Under the pieces are notes generated by a model, which was given only the letters and a program-made list of their open reading frames with translations, had not been told where the DNA came from and ran no database searches. Position numbers and translations under genes: made by a program. Below are positions 35,239-46,920 of a DNA stretch of 64,000 nucleotides, one piece after another. Source of the DNA: Larix kaempferi (lineage: Eukaryota; Streptophyta; Pinopsida; Pinales; Pinaceae). Positions within the stretch are counted from its first letter, which is position 1; every line of letters starts with the position of its first letter. The stretch lies in assembly GCA_027924585.1 (NCBI GenBank), contig BSBM01000606.1:13583501-13647500 (forward strand), read 5' to 3'.

Positions 35239-35780
35239 CCAAGGACTTCATTCTCGAAGACATACGTCTACGGCTCTTCTTTTGGACTGAAGTCCAAGGA
35301 TGATCCAATCCCCTCACATGTTCACCAAGAACTTCATTCACGAAGAAATACGTCTACGACTCTTCTTTCAGACTAAATTCCAGGGATGATCCAATCCCCT
35401 CACATGTTCACCAAGAACTTCATTCACGAAGACATACATCTACGGCTCTTCTTTCGGACTGAAGTCCAGGGGTGATCCAATCCCCTCACATGTTCACCAA
35501 GAACTTCATTCTCGAAGACATACATCTACGGCTCTTCTTTCAGACTGAAGTACAGGGATGATCCAATCCCCTCACATGTTCACCAAGAACTTCATTCTCG
35601 AATACATACGTCTACGGCTCTTCTTTCGGACTGAAGTCCAGGGATGATCCAATCCTCTCATGTCCACCAAGGACTTCATTTTCGAAGACATACATCTACG
35701 GCTCTCTTTAGAACAAGTGTTCAATGATGATACAATCCCTCTTCTTTCTCGGAGACACTTGTCTACGGCTCACTTTAGAA
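35239..35780. repeat. Element A array of about 86-bp units
   Basis: Four to five units of about 86 bp with TTCACCAAGAACTTCATTC, CATCTACGGCTCTTCTTTC and CAGGGATGATCCAATCCCCT, fading into shorter relics by 35780. Its motifs resemble the 88-bp array of element B. Confidence 0.9.
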
Positions 35781-38709
35781 CTTGTGTTCAAGGATGATGC
35801 AATCCTCACATGTATTCTCATCAATTACTATCGATCCTGGGAACCCATATAGAACCTGATTCACACTTATTCTTTTAATTACAGCATTAAGAGAATGGTC
35901 TTATCTAGCCACTTGGAGCAAACATCTCATCATGATTCTCTTCTTCTTTCTAAGAGAATCTTCTAGCCACAAGCCTTCTATAGTGTGTTTTATTTGAAAA
36001 TCTTTTTTTTGTTTAACATCCATCGCTTGTTCAGTGTTCATCATTCATCATGATCTTTCCTACAAATCAAAATTAAGTACATGATTAGTAATACTTCATA
36101 ATCATCAAATCATATTGACATGATAACCTATTATGCATACAGATATCATTTACATAGTTATACAACTATTTTGACCAATACTTTGGCACAACACTTTCCC
36201 ATATCCTGTATGCATACAGTGGCTATCTAGATGCCTTCCATCTCTACCAAAACATACTATCGAGAGTGCGCACAGCTCTCAACATGTCAGCAAAGAGGTT
36301 TCATTCTAGACAAGCAACAATGGAATGTTTGTCCAACTTACCAATCATATGCATATTAGTAGTATACTGTTCAATGCTCTATGAATGTTTACACTCAGCA
36401 TGATATATTCTAGGAATACAAATATGCATACAATCAATATCATTTACTATTTCAAATAACAACTCAAATACTTATCTTTTATGTTTGTGTGGTTGCCTCC
36501 CGCTTGATCTTCTATATGTCTTTTGAACTTGTATTCATTCTGTACCACTGTGCATGCTCAAGTGTGCACTAGTGTCATCCTCATGATCTCATACACAAAC
36601 ATACGTTCATTAGTATATTCTCCAAACATTCTAATTCTAAATAATCTTGAATATGTATAGTCATGATCATTAGTATTCAGGGTTTCAAGGAAGTCTTCTT
36701 TTACTCATGCATATTCTTGTTTGATCATAGTACTCTTATGGTTAATTAAATCATCAAGACAAGAGACATAATATGCATAAACCCTTGATTACTAACTTTA
36801 TGAATAAGCATAACCAATCATACCAAGTATACTTATATAAGGGATCCTAACACAAGGTAAGATTCTAACTTGACATAAGAAAACATATCTGGATTAGTTA
36901 TGTACAACATACCTAAACAATCTCTTCAATGATTTAGAGATCCTGAGCTAGAACCTGTATGTCTCACAGGTTAAGCATAATATAACAAAGTCATACATAC
37001 CTCGTAAGTAGAACAAATATTATGGATGAGTCTTTGTCTTCATGTTGTCATGGTCATGGAACTTGATTTGTCTTTTGTGATGTACCTGTATCTTGTTAGC
37101 AGACAACATCAACCTCACACAACACCATAATGCATTAGTACAATCATATAGCCCTAATCAATGAATGTCTTCGATCATTCACATGCATTCATACTGTTAC
37201 TAGGGTGATAAGACAATTCTAACAATAATCAAGATTGTACTAATAAATAATATAAAGACAAACACATTATGAACTTAATCAAGAATCATATTTCAAGACA
37301 TACCTGAACCTCCTTAAGTCATACCTGTCGAGACTTCTTGTAGTCTTCTTATGTAAGGCCTTAGCCTCAACTCCCCTGAAACTTGATTTGGAGCTTGATT
37401 AAGGATTGCTAGAGAAACCCTAAAAATTCAATCTTTGACTTTCATGCTTCTGAATGGATGGAAGGATGTGTCTTGCTGAGCTGATCAAACTAGCATACTT
37501 CACTTTTGAAATCTCCAAAATTTGACCCCTCAAAATTGCCTTCGAAACTTCTGGATCTTCTAGACAGGAACCCGAACTAGGGTTTGATGAATCCCACCCT
37601 TCTGTTCAATCAAAAGGTTCGATCCAAGGCTCTAAACTCTTATTTTTCTGAGGAGCTTCCAGCCGTGGTTACAGACTTCAAAAATTCCAACTTTTGTTGA
37701 AGCCCTAATTTTCCATCTTTCTGATCAAAATCCCGAACTAGGGTTTGATCAAGCCCGGTCTTCTACCCAACCAAAAAATTCGATCTTGGTCTCTAAATTT
37801 CGATTTTCCTGAGTAGCATTCATCCATGGACTCCGATTCCAAAAATTCTAACTTTCTCCGAAACCCTAAATTCCGGAAGCCATGAATAAAGGTGCTCCAA
37901 AAATAATTATGTTTTGACAGAAATATGCACCTAATTGTTTCTGCTATAACTCTAAAACTTTTCCTCCACAGGGTCTGAAAGCTTTTTCTACAGTAGCCTG
38001 ACCTGTCATCTTTCAATCCTGACAGGTCTGACCTCAATTGTATTTTCTAAGAGAGAGTTATGCCAAGTGTCGCAACGCGACCTGTTTATGGGATAAAACA
38101 GGAGAGCGAACTTGTACGGCATGCCACGTGTCACTGTTTGAACTTCGTCCTGTGAAAACATTTCCTGAGATATCTTGCCCTATTATATTTCTATCCTGAT
38201 AGGTCTGACCTCAATTGGACTCTCTGAGAGAGAGTTATGCCAAGTGTCGCAACGTGACCTGTTTATGGGATAAAACAGGAGAGCGAACTTGTATGGTGTG
38301 CCACGTGTCACTGGTTCACCTTCGGCCTCTGAAAACATTTCCTGAGATAGTACAGTCTGTTTAATACCTGTCACGTTTTACGAAATTTCATTTGCAGCTT
38401 CCTAGCCCAAGTTATGACCTTTTTTCCAAGGTTACCTGATTTTGACTGAGATCTGGAAGAGGCAGAAACCCTAACTTGTACTAATCATAACTCATAAAGT
38501 ACAACGAATATGAGGGTTCCCTTTGGACACAAGGTACTTGGGGATGTTATCTTCGACTTGTAAACTTTTTAGACCCTGAAACTTCGCATAAATTGATTTA
38601 TAGCGAAAGTTCCACGATGACTGGTTTTTGCTATGTAAAACCCTAACCTTCAAATTGTCGTAAGTAAAGCAAGTGTCGTAAGTACCATACCTTGCCTTCC
38701 TTCAGGTTA
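35781..38709 (-). other. Element A unique internal region
   Basis: No coding signal. It aligns well with 47140-49890 of element B, so it is the shared 5' leader side of the family. It contains a duplication of about 177 bp (starts near 38030 and 38207, including GAGAGAGAGTTATGCCAAGT) of which B has a single copy. Confidence 0.8.
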
Positions 38710-38721
38710 GCTCTGATACCA

Positions 38722-39327
38722 TGTTAAGATTTAATATGATAAGACAGAAAATAGCAGCATTACATTCCATTTCACAATAATAGCATATACAGGATCACTG
38801 AAGAAACAACAAGCATAGCATAAACACAAGAGACACAGATTTATCCTGGGAAACCCTCATGGGGTAGAAAACCCAGTAAAGCTTCCTCAATATAGATGAC
38901 CAGCAATATACAAAGATGCAAACCAAAGACATTATCTCCTCCTCCACCATAGCAGACCTCTCCTCCACAAGTGCGCCTCTCTCTCAAGTGAGTGTGTGTG
39001 TCAAATGAGGAACACACCTCCTCTATTTATACACTACTCTGACATATCTTTTACGCAAGTACACGTAGGCTCGTATTTAACCAATGGGTTAAATACCCCA
39101 CTACAACTGACTGGGCCGACCCCTCTAGGGTGGTCTAATAACCCTTTGACCCACATGACACATATAGGGCCGACCCCCACTAGGAAAGTCTAATAACCCG
39201 AGTTACCACATTTCGACGGAGGAATAAACATCTCTGGATATACAATAAGATCTTCACGGAGGAATGAAACATCTCCGGAATAATAAAGTACAAATATAAT
39301 ATTCCTTGAAGTTACAATATCTCAACA
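38722..39327 (-). repeat. Element A 5' LTR (606 bp)
   Basis: Preceded by GCTCTGATACCA, the complement of the Met-tRNA primer site (38710-38721). Minus-strand TATA box at about 39025-39032. Confidence 0.93.
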
Positions 39328-39332
39328 CAAAT

Positions 39333-39406
39333 ACTACGGGATGACTTACAAAGCATATGCATCCAACAACAACATACTAACAAAGTAAAGACATGGGTTC
39401 CTAACA
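39333..39406 (-). repeat. Chromovirus 5' LTR, second segment
   Basis: The last 74 bases of the LTR interrupted at 31808. Ends CTAACA, then the ATAAA duplication. Confidence 0.9.
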
Positions 39407-39411
39407 ATAAA

Positions 39412-40030
39412 CAAGACCGCACCATTCATCCATTTTAAAACACATAATGTATAAAATCGCTTGAACGTTTGTATATATATATATATCTCTATATATATCA
39501 TCATAAAAAGTAGTACTGGTACAAAATCTAAAGCACGACGACTTTCAGTGAGTCTATACAAAATCTGAAGCCTCGTAGCTTTCAATAGTACAAAATCTGA
39601 GGCCTCTAAGCTTTCAGTACATACATGATAACAACATAAGGCCTAACGCCTGTCCCGTACACCACTAGATTGTGCATCTCTAGCCTATTGAGTATGGAAA
39701 TAGTCAACTGCTCTCGCGACCCTCCGAAGCAGCGCATTGAAGCGCACAAACGCTCCCACCATATACCCCTGCATAGGTCGTGGTAACTCATCCACCATCA
39801 GCTCTAGAACGTCTAACGTCAACCCAGTCAGTTTCACATAGACGTCCTCCATCTCCATAATGGAAGCGTGTGCGACTAGAGCCATGACTTCTCCCTCTCC
39901 TCTCTCTCTCTCCTCGCAAGAAGAGAGACTCCCACTGGTCGTACGGTGCCCACATCTACACACACATGTTGTTAAGTCATCAGCACTATAACAAAAAAAT
40001 CATAAATATACAAAACTTAAAAATACAATG
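39412..40030 (-). other. Tat 3' region with a short antisense ORF
   Basis: Resumes the Tat element after the chromovirus. It has a TA microsatellite at 39473-39500 and a minus-strand open stretch of 92 codons (39963-39685). This stretch has a Glu/Arg-rich start and a helical body (LTLDVLELMVDEL) and may be a later exon of the antisense ORF at 40031-40663. No family is recognised. Confidence 0.35.
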
Positions 40031-40663
40031 GTTTTTTTTCTTATCTATGTCTCCCCATACTGCTCCCTCGGGCAGTGCCAAGTCTGGGTCATCTCTGTAA
40101 TATGTACCATTGTACGGGTAGTCCTCCACCATGAGTAACTAGCCCTCTAGCCAGGTGAAGAACTCAGCACCATATTCGATGATGGGGCCCCCACCATGGT
40201 GGGCCATCACCTCTGTCCATCTAGCCATGTGAGGATCCTTAGGATCCCTGTCATCCAATGGTACCTGCGGGCACAAGAGGGGAACCTGCTCCAATAGAAA
40301 TGAGATCACTATCGACTCATAGCCGAACTATTTGAGCTCTCCACGCCAACACTTGGTTAGCTGAGCTCGAATGTTTGCAAGGAGTCCCTTGCACCAGTTG
40401 AAGATATTCAAATACATGCAGTCCTCCGCGTATAGCATCTGAGACCTGGTAGCTAAGTGAGGAGCTTGACTCCCCACTATCCTCATGATGGTAAAAAGTA
40501 TGGCACGTAGTGGATGTTCCCATACTTCTTTGATGGGAATCTTCCCACTAGAAGCACGGGTTTTAGGAGTACAATGTTGTAGGATCATGTCACCTACATT
40601 CCGATCACTTCCCCATGATCCGGTAAGAGCCGCGTTGTCCCCCCTCCGGGACAATCCAGTCAA
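40031..40663 (-). pseudogene. Antisense ORF in the Tat 3' region
   Basis: The minus strand reads about 210 codons in one frame with two TAG stops (near 40328 and 40150). It includes KIPIKEVWEHPLRAILFTIM, MYLNIFNWCKGLLANIR, VPLDDRDPKDPHMARWTEVM and DDPDLALPEGAVWG. Some Tat-lineage elements such as maize Grande carry an antisense ORF in this position, and the composition looks protein-like, not random. I do not recognise a domain. If it is a gene of the element, it would be transcribed from the opposite strand to gag-pol. Confidence 0.45.
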
Positions 40664-41440
40664 AATTAGATTTCCTCGACATCCATAGTAAGTATATGCT
40701 CACTGATCACAAAATATTGTTGAGCGACATCCCAACATCACAGCATATGTGTCAGCAATGAGATTTGGGCCCTCATGCCCTAGATCTGGAAGAAATTTAG
40801 GAGACCACAATTCCTCAGTGAGTCCACACATTGTGGATCATTTACAGCTTGTATGTCATCTACCTCATGTTCTCATTCATGCCACTCTAATACCATGGTG
40901 GCTGCTACTAACCTACCACAAGGAGCATTTTAACATCATTAACACTCACTTCAACCACTGGAAGGCTATTTTTTGGGATAGGTTTGATGGTTGGGTTGGA
41001 CGTTTCCACCGTCACACCCTGTCAATTTTGATAGTGTGACATTGTCACAATCCACTTTTGTGGGATTTGCGATGACCCGGGTTCGTCGCAGATCCCAAAA
41101 GGGCAACCTGCGATGACCCAAGGACACAATAGCCCTCCACAAACCACCTCAAAACCCAAAATAATGAACTAAAATAAAAAATGTAAACCACTACAAATAT
41201 GCTGGATGAAGTTTAGAGTTACCTGCTCTGAATGGTTGGTGAAATGGTTGCTCGCAGCTCCCAGAATCAACAAGTGAAGTTTTGGCTCCAAATGGCACTT
41301 CTTCTCCCAAATTTGGCAAATGAACAATGGTGACTATATTTGGTTTTTTGTTTCTATTTATAAACAAAAGGCATATTCTTTATCAAATATTTGATGCTTT
41401 TTAGATAATTTGCTATAGTTTGGATCATTTTTATGACATT
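40664..41440 (+). other. Tat 3' noncoding stretch
   Basis: Contains the inverted repeat at 41062-41096. No polypurine tract is visible directly before the 3' LTR start at 41441, which is unexpected and leaves that border less certain. Confidence 0.4.
41062..41096. repeat. Hairpin-forming inverted repeat
   Basis: GGGATTTGCGATGACCC faces GGGTTCGTCGCAGATCCC with three differences and no spacer. TGCGATGACCC occurs again just after it, near 41109. Confidence 0.7.
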
Positions 41441-43856
41441 TGAATACCCAGTTGACTTTTTGACCTAGTTTTCAAGTGCGCAGGAGTTGTTAAGTGTTCT
41501 TTGCATGCCATTCTCGCATTATAACAGTCATCTCAAATGTGATCAATCCCTTGAATGTTTTGTCCTTATTTTATATCCGTTAGATTGTGATTATTTTATG
41601 ATGATGAGCTTACTCTTTGTTCTTTCTCGTGCTCTTGAAACTATGAGAATAAGTTACCGAGTTACGATTTATCACTTTTTCGGGCTCGTTAAACTCATAT
41701 GGAAAAGGAAACCCCCCAGAGTCTATCTTTAAGCTTTTTTCAGGCTCTCGAAATACGAAAAGATTGCCAAGCAAACTTGTCGTGTTCACGCTTGTTAAAT
41801 AATTTGAATGGTCGTCTTCCTGGTGATAGTTTACCCCTTTTTCGGACCAGGGGGCACTACTTACGAAAAAGGTATACTCCAACCAATCATTACTGGAAGA
41901 GTCCTCTCCCGCTTTGTTTTACCCTTTTTTGGGTGATTAGGCTAACTTTACGAAAAAGGAACATTGGACTCTTCTTTAGTTCTTTTCAGACACTCTAAAC
42001 ATGAAATGACGACCGATTTTACCTTCTATGGACTCGTTAAATATTTACATTGAAGGGCCTGCCATGGGATGAACACCTCCTATCCTAGGTTCGAAAAATA
42101 TTTGGGATTGGACTCATCTATGAGATGAGCTATACCGAGCATCTGGTTACCCTCATCAAGCTCATAAAAAACACATGAGGTGCTCATCGTTCATGATCAG
42201 GAAAAAGGAAAGCTTTTATGTTACACCCTTTATCAGTGGCATTACCTAGTCAATTCTTGAGCATGGCACTCATTTTCATTTGCATACTGCACTTGGATCA
42301 TCCGTTTGTCCTCGAGTTTCACCTATTTCCTGAGTCTTGTTACTCCTTTGAGTCATTCAAAGAACGCTTCCATCATCAGTTTCATTAGGAGTTAGTACCA
42401 TAACTCGTCAAGTCAATACTGCCGAGGCATGCCACGCCCATGTTCAAGAATATTATCACCACTCATTATCTGCAGTCAATACACCTTCCACCATGTTGGT
42501 CTACTTCAAGTCAGTCTTGCATGTTACTGTACCATCCAATCTACTCTACACATCCTTTGTCGTGTTTCATGTCGATGATGGGGGATTCATCATGTCCCTC
42601 CTTCGACAGATTCATCCTTGTCAACTTCAAATCATCATCCAAGGATTGGATCTAGAAACCAACCAAGTACCTTGGCCCTGCATGCCTCAATGGTAGGTTA
42701 CCTCGCTTCCAACATGATTTTACATCATTGACTCTTGATTGAAATATTTCATCTTGCATTCGACTTCAACTCATTTATTCACGCTTGATGATATGTACTG
42801 TGATACCTTGGGAATCATTGACATCAATGGTGATTTCCCTCGCGCTTGTTAACGGTATACATCAATGACCGATAATCAAGTGGTTTCTACCATGTTCGAC
42901 ATCAAGACATTTGTAATCACATGGATAGATTCGTATCATTGCGGGTTCAGCTTGAAGAACCTGGGGAGTCATATTTTACCCAGGTTGCGATTTAGTTTGT
43001 ATTGAGTCATATCACACTGATCCACATCTGTATTGGTCGTGGTTGTGTTATCATCTCATCATGGATCTACGCTTGTGTCTAGTAGCCAGTCGGTCATTAC
43101 TACCATGGATCTGCATTGTATTGGTCGGCATCCATATTGTACGTCATATGTGACAGTGTACTTAGAGTCAGTTGTACTGCAGCAACGTCCTTCGTCCGAC
43201 AAGACATTTCCATTCCTTCTGTCAAAGCATTTCACCTGTCCAATTTTCAATAGCTTCATGCTTTGGGGGGCATTCTGTTACACCTAAAATATTACCATCA
43301 TGAGGTTCAGTGTATACATCCCTAAAGTTTCCTTGGCTAAGTCATTAACCTGGAAGAGATGTGAACTCATTTACACTACATTTAGAGAGGTCGTCGCAGG
43401 CTACCCTCATGCAATTTGCGACGTCACAACTTGATCTTTTGCAGGGTGCGACGATGTTAGTTAATGGACAAAAATAGCTCCTTTGATCCCATTCTCAAAG
43501 CTAGCTAACATGTATCCTTATCCATGACTTTTTGGGAGAGTTGGCACTTAGTTCCTAACCTCTTGGGAGGATCCCCTATCTCCCTCCTGCCATATCTCAA
43601 CCTACCCTATCCATAGCCTATCCACTTAGTCCTATATAAGTGAAGCTCACTCCCATTCAAAAGGGAGGAAGTCTATAGTGTCTACATGATGGTGAAATCA
43701 TCTTAGAGAGATCTTTACTCATCCATTGAGACACTCACACTTACTTGGTAGGATATGGCATTGGCTTGGATGGAGAATGGTTACTTCATTAAGCTCTGGT
43801 TGTAGTCATTCTCTTCTATGTACTTTCCCTATTTTTAAAGTAATATAAACGCTTTC
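41441..43856 (+). repeat. 3' LTR of the Tat/Ogre-like element, first segment
   Basis: Aligns with 8061-10492 throughout, including the TATATAAG box at 43633-43640. Cut by copia B at TTTC/TGTTAAG. Confidence 0.85.
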
Positions 43857-44461
43857 TGTTAAGATTTAATATGCTAAGACAGAAAATAGCAGCATTGCAT
43901 TCCATTCCATAATAATAGCATACATAGGATCACTGAAGAAACAACAACCACAGCATAAACACAAGAGACACAGATTTATCCTGGGAAACCCTCATGGGGT
44001 AGAAAACCCAGCAAAGCTTCCTCAATATAGATGACCAACAATATACAAAGATGAAAACCAAAGACATGATCTCCTCCTCCACCATAGCAGACCTCTCCTC
44101 CACAAGTGCGCTACTCTAAAGTGAGTGAGTGTGTGTAAAATGAGGAATACACCTCCTCTATTTATACACTACTCCGACTTGTCTTTTACACAAATCATGT
44201 AGGCTCATATTTAACCATTGGGTTAAATACCCCACTACAACTGACTGGGCCGACCCCTCTAGGGTGATCTAATAACCCTTTGACCCACATAACACATACA
44301 GGGCCGACCCCCACTAGGGAAGTCTAATAACCCAAGTTACCACATTCCGACGGAGGAATAAACATCTTCGGATATACAATAAGATCTTCACGGAGGAATG
44401 AAACATCTCCGGAATAATAAAGTACAATTATAATATTCTTTGAAGTTACAATATCTCAACA
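43857..44461 (-). repeat. Element B 3' LTR (605 bp)
   Basis: TGTTAAG to CTCAACA, then the polypurine-tract complement CTCCCCCTT. Confidence 0.92.
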
Positions 44462-44589
44462 CTCCCCCTTAACGAGAAGGATATTATAACAGCATCTGCA
44501 CGAGCAAGGAGTCATCAACATCATACATGATACATCTCTATATCACCGGAAGCTTTCTTCAATACATCATCATCAGTAACTCAACTAGT

Positions 44590-44840
44590 TACTGGAACAT
44601 CATTATAGTTATCGCACAATCATCAGCATCATCATCATACGATCATCAGGATCGTCATTATCAGCATCGTCATCATCAGCATCATCATCATACAATCATC
44701 AGCATCATCATCATACAATCATTGGCATCGTCATCATCAGCATCGTCATCATACGATCATCAACATCATCATCATATGATCATTGGCATCGTCATCATAC
44801 GATCATCAACATCGTCATCATTAGCATCGTATACCCTACA
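44590..44840. repeat. Element B CATCATCAT/CGTCATCAT low-complexity array
   Basis: Irregular repetition of CAGCATCATCATCATA-like units, the counterpart of 32640-32876 in element A. Confidence 0.85.
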
Positions 44841-44949
44841 ATATGTATGATCATATACAGGATGATCAATCCTGCTCCCTTTAGGACATAGGTCCATGGA
44901 TGATACAATCCTATCCTGTTCCTTTTGAACCAAGGTCCAAGGACGATCC

Positions 44950-45640
44950 AGTCCTATCATTCAATTCTCGGAGACCTCATGTCTACGACTCAATTCAAAG
45001 GACCAAAGTCCGAAGATGATCCAATCCCCTTACCTATTCATTCAGGATTTTATTCTCAGAGACATCTTGTCTACGGCTCAATTCATAGGACCAAAGTCCG
45101 AGGACGATCCAATCCCCTTACCTATTCATTCAGGATTTTATTCTCGGAGACATCTTGTCTATGGCTCAATTCATAGGACCAAAGTCCGAGGATGATCCAA
45201 TCCCCTTACCTATTCATTTAGGATTTTATTCTCAAAGAGATATTGTCTACGGCTCAATTCATAGGACCAAAGTCCGAGGATGATCCAATCCCCTTACCTA
45301 TTCATTCAGGATTTTATTCTCGGAGACATCTTGTCTACAACTCAATTCATAGGACCAAATTCCGAGGATGATCCAATCCCCTTACCTGTTCATTCAGGAT
45401 TTTATTCTCGGAGACATCTTGTCTATGGCTCAATTCATAGGACCAAAGTCTGAGGACGATCCAATCCCCTTACCTGTTCATTCAGGATTTTATTCTCGGA
45501 GACATCTTGTCTACGGCTCAATTCATAGGACCAAAGTTCGAGGACGATCCAATCCCCTTACCTGTTCATTCAGGATTTTATTCTCGGATACATCTTGTCT
45601 ACGGCTCACTTTAGGAATGAAGTCCAAGGATGATCCAATC
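44950..45640. repeat. Element B array of 88-bp units
   Basis: About eight units of 88 bp, each with TCTCGGAGACATCTTGTCTA, GGACCAAAGTCCGAGGATGA, TCCAATCCCC and TTCATTCAGGATTTTATTC. It shares the GGATGATCCAATCC core with the arrays in element A. Confidence 0.93.
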
Positions 45641-45659
45641 CTCACATCAATATAGATAC

Positions 45660-45770
45660 TAGTATCCTCATCCATTATCAAAACATGTATCCTCATCAAT
45701 ATATACATTATCAAAACATGTATCCTCATCAATACATACATTATCAAAACATGTATCCTCATTAATCAAA
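45660..45770. repeat. Element B array of 33-bp units
   Basis: Three to four units of 33 bp starting CATGTATCCTCATCAATA and ending CATTATCAAAA. Confidence 0.9.
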
Positions 45771-45876
45771 ACAAAAGAAAAAATAGTGTAAGTGTTCTAA
45801 GTGTAAGAAGTCTAAATCTAAATAAGCATAAATATCTAAGAGTGGTAAACATGTATCCTCATTATTAGTGACGATA

Positions 45877-46920
45877 CTACTCCTCCTTTCGAGGAGGGTC
45901 TTTTAGAGCTACACCAAGCTTGTCTCGGAAGTATTCGAATTTCACACGAGACATGGGTTTGGTTAATATATCAGCAACTTGTTCTTCAGTACTTATATAC
46001 TCGAGTTTGATAGCTCCTCTCTGCACCATGTCTCGTATATAAAAGTATCAGATCTCTATGTGTTTTCACTTATCATGGAATACAGGATTTTCTGTCATTT
46101 TGATGCAACTTTGATTGTCACACATGATCACAGTAGAATCCATCTCTAAGTCAAACACTCCAGATAATAGTTTTCGAAGCCACACTGCTTCACAACTAGG
46201 AGAGCAGGCAGCTATGTATTCTGCTTCAGCGGTACTGAGAGCCACACTAGATTGTTTCTTGCTGAACCATGAGATCATGGCAGATCCAAGACCATAACAT
46301 CCACCTGATGTACTCTTTCTATCTCAAATACTTCCTGCCCAATCAGAGTCTGAGTAACCATGTAAATTAAGTTCATGATTTCTAAGATAATATAGACCAA
46401 AATCTAAAGTACCCTTTAGGTACCTCATCACATGCTTTGTAGCTATTAAGTGAACCTTTCTAGGTTCTACTAAATACTGACTTAGGGTATTTACGGCAAA
46501 GCATATATCTGGTCTAGTATTTGCTAAATACATTAAAGACCCAATGATTTGTCTATATAGAGTTATGTCCACTAATTCTGATGTGTCATTAATTAACAGC
46601 TTCAAGTTGGAATCCATGAGAGTGGCCATTCCAACACATCAATTCTTCTCAATATTTCTCAGCATACTTTCCCTAGTTGAGAAATATTCCTTACGAGCCT
46701 TGCCATACTTCTAGACCTAGGAAGTAATGCTTCAATATGAGATCTTTCATTTTCATTTCTACAACCATCTTCTTCTTTCTTTTCATGATCTGTTTCTCAT
46801 TTCCTATCAGAAAGATATCATCTACATACAATAATAGTATGATCCATAACCTTAATGTAAAGGTTAGGAACAACTTTACTTTTGGTAAAGCCCAAGCTTA
46901 TCAAGAAACTTTCAATTCTC
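45877..46920 (-). pseudogene. Element B pol remnant: RT C-terminus and RNase H
   Basis: Minus-strand copia pol with stops and frame changes. LLYVDDIFLIGNEK carries the catalytic YVDD near 46840, followed by DITLYRQIIGSLMYLANTRP (46560) and GYSDSDWAG at the end of RT. RNase H shows SWFSKKQSSVALSTAEAEYI and CDNQSCIKM, and the C-terminal part EEQVADILTKPMSRVKFEY ends at TAG 45877-45879. The part of pol upstream of RT, including integrase and protease, and gag are missing. It explains which superfamily elements A and B belong to. Confidence 0.88.

Larger units (their letters stand above)
31809..39327 (-). mobile_element. Copia-family element A: LTRs enclosing tandem arrays, no pol
   Basis: A 7519-bp element with two 606-bp LTRs (31809-32414 and 38722-39327), CAAAT duplications at 31804-31808 and 39328-39332, a minus-strand polypurine tract at 32415 and a perfect Met-tRNA primer site at 38710-38721. 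I count seven differences between the LTRs, so it is the youngest insertion I can date here. The interior carries about 3.1 kb of tandem arrays (32640-35780) and 2.9 kb of unique sequence related to copia B, but no pol motif. It must have moved with enzymes supplied by another element. Confidence 0.93.
25757..39406 (-). mobile_element. Ty3/gypsy chromovirus (Reina-like) in the Tat 3' region
   Basis: Minus-oriented element with 3' LTR 25757-26154, gag-pol 26184-30503, leader, Met-tRNA primer site 31494-31505 and 5' LTR 31508-31808 plus 39333-39406. The 5' LTR is interrupted by copia A. Without A the element is about 6.1 kb. The short LTRs, single gag-pol frame and C-terminal chromodomain suggest a Reina-type chromovirus, though other chromovirus clades are possible. 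ATAAA duplications flank it. Confidence 0.92.

Noticed and set aside
34075-35376. Long open frames on both strands (433 codons plus, 329 codons minus, and 181 codons minus at 33770-34315)
   Set aside because: They exist because the repeat units are 42 and 69 bp, multiples of three without stops. The same holds on both strands, and the peptide is only the repeat unit over and over. No sign of a protein family.
32640-35780. CRISPR-like repeated pattern
   Set aside because: Units are directly adjacent without unique spacers, the setting is a eukaryotic LTR element, and no cas genes are present. These are tandem arrays.
37738-38037. Minus-strand ORF of 99 codons in element A and its counterpart at 49064-49396
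   Set aside because: Conserved between A and B simply because the whole leader region is homologous; no motif and no protein-like pattern of change.
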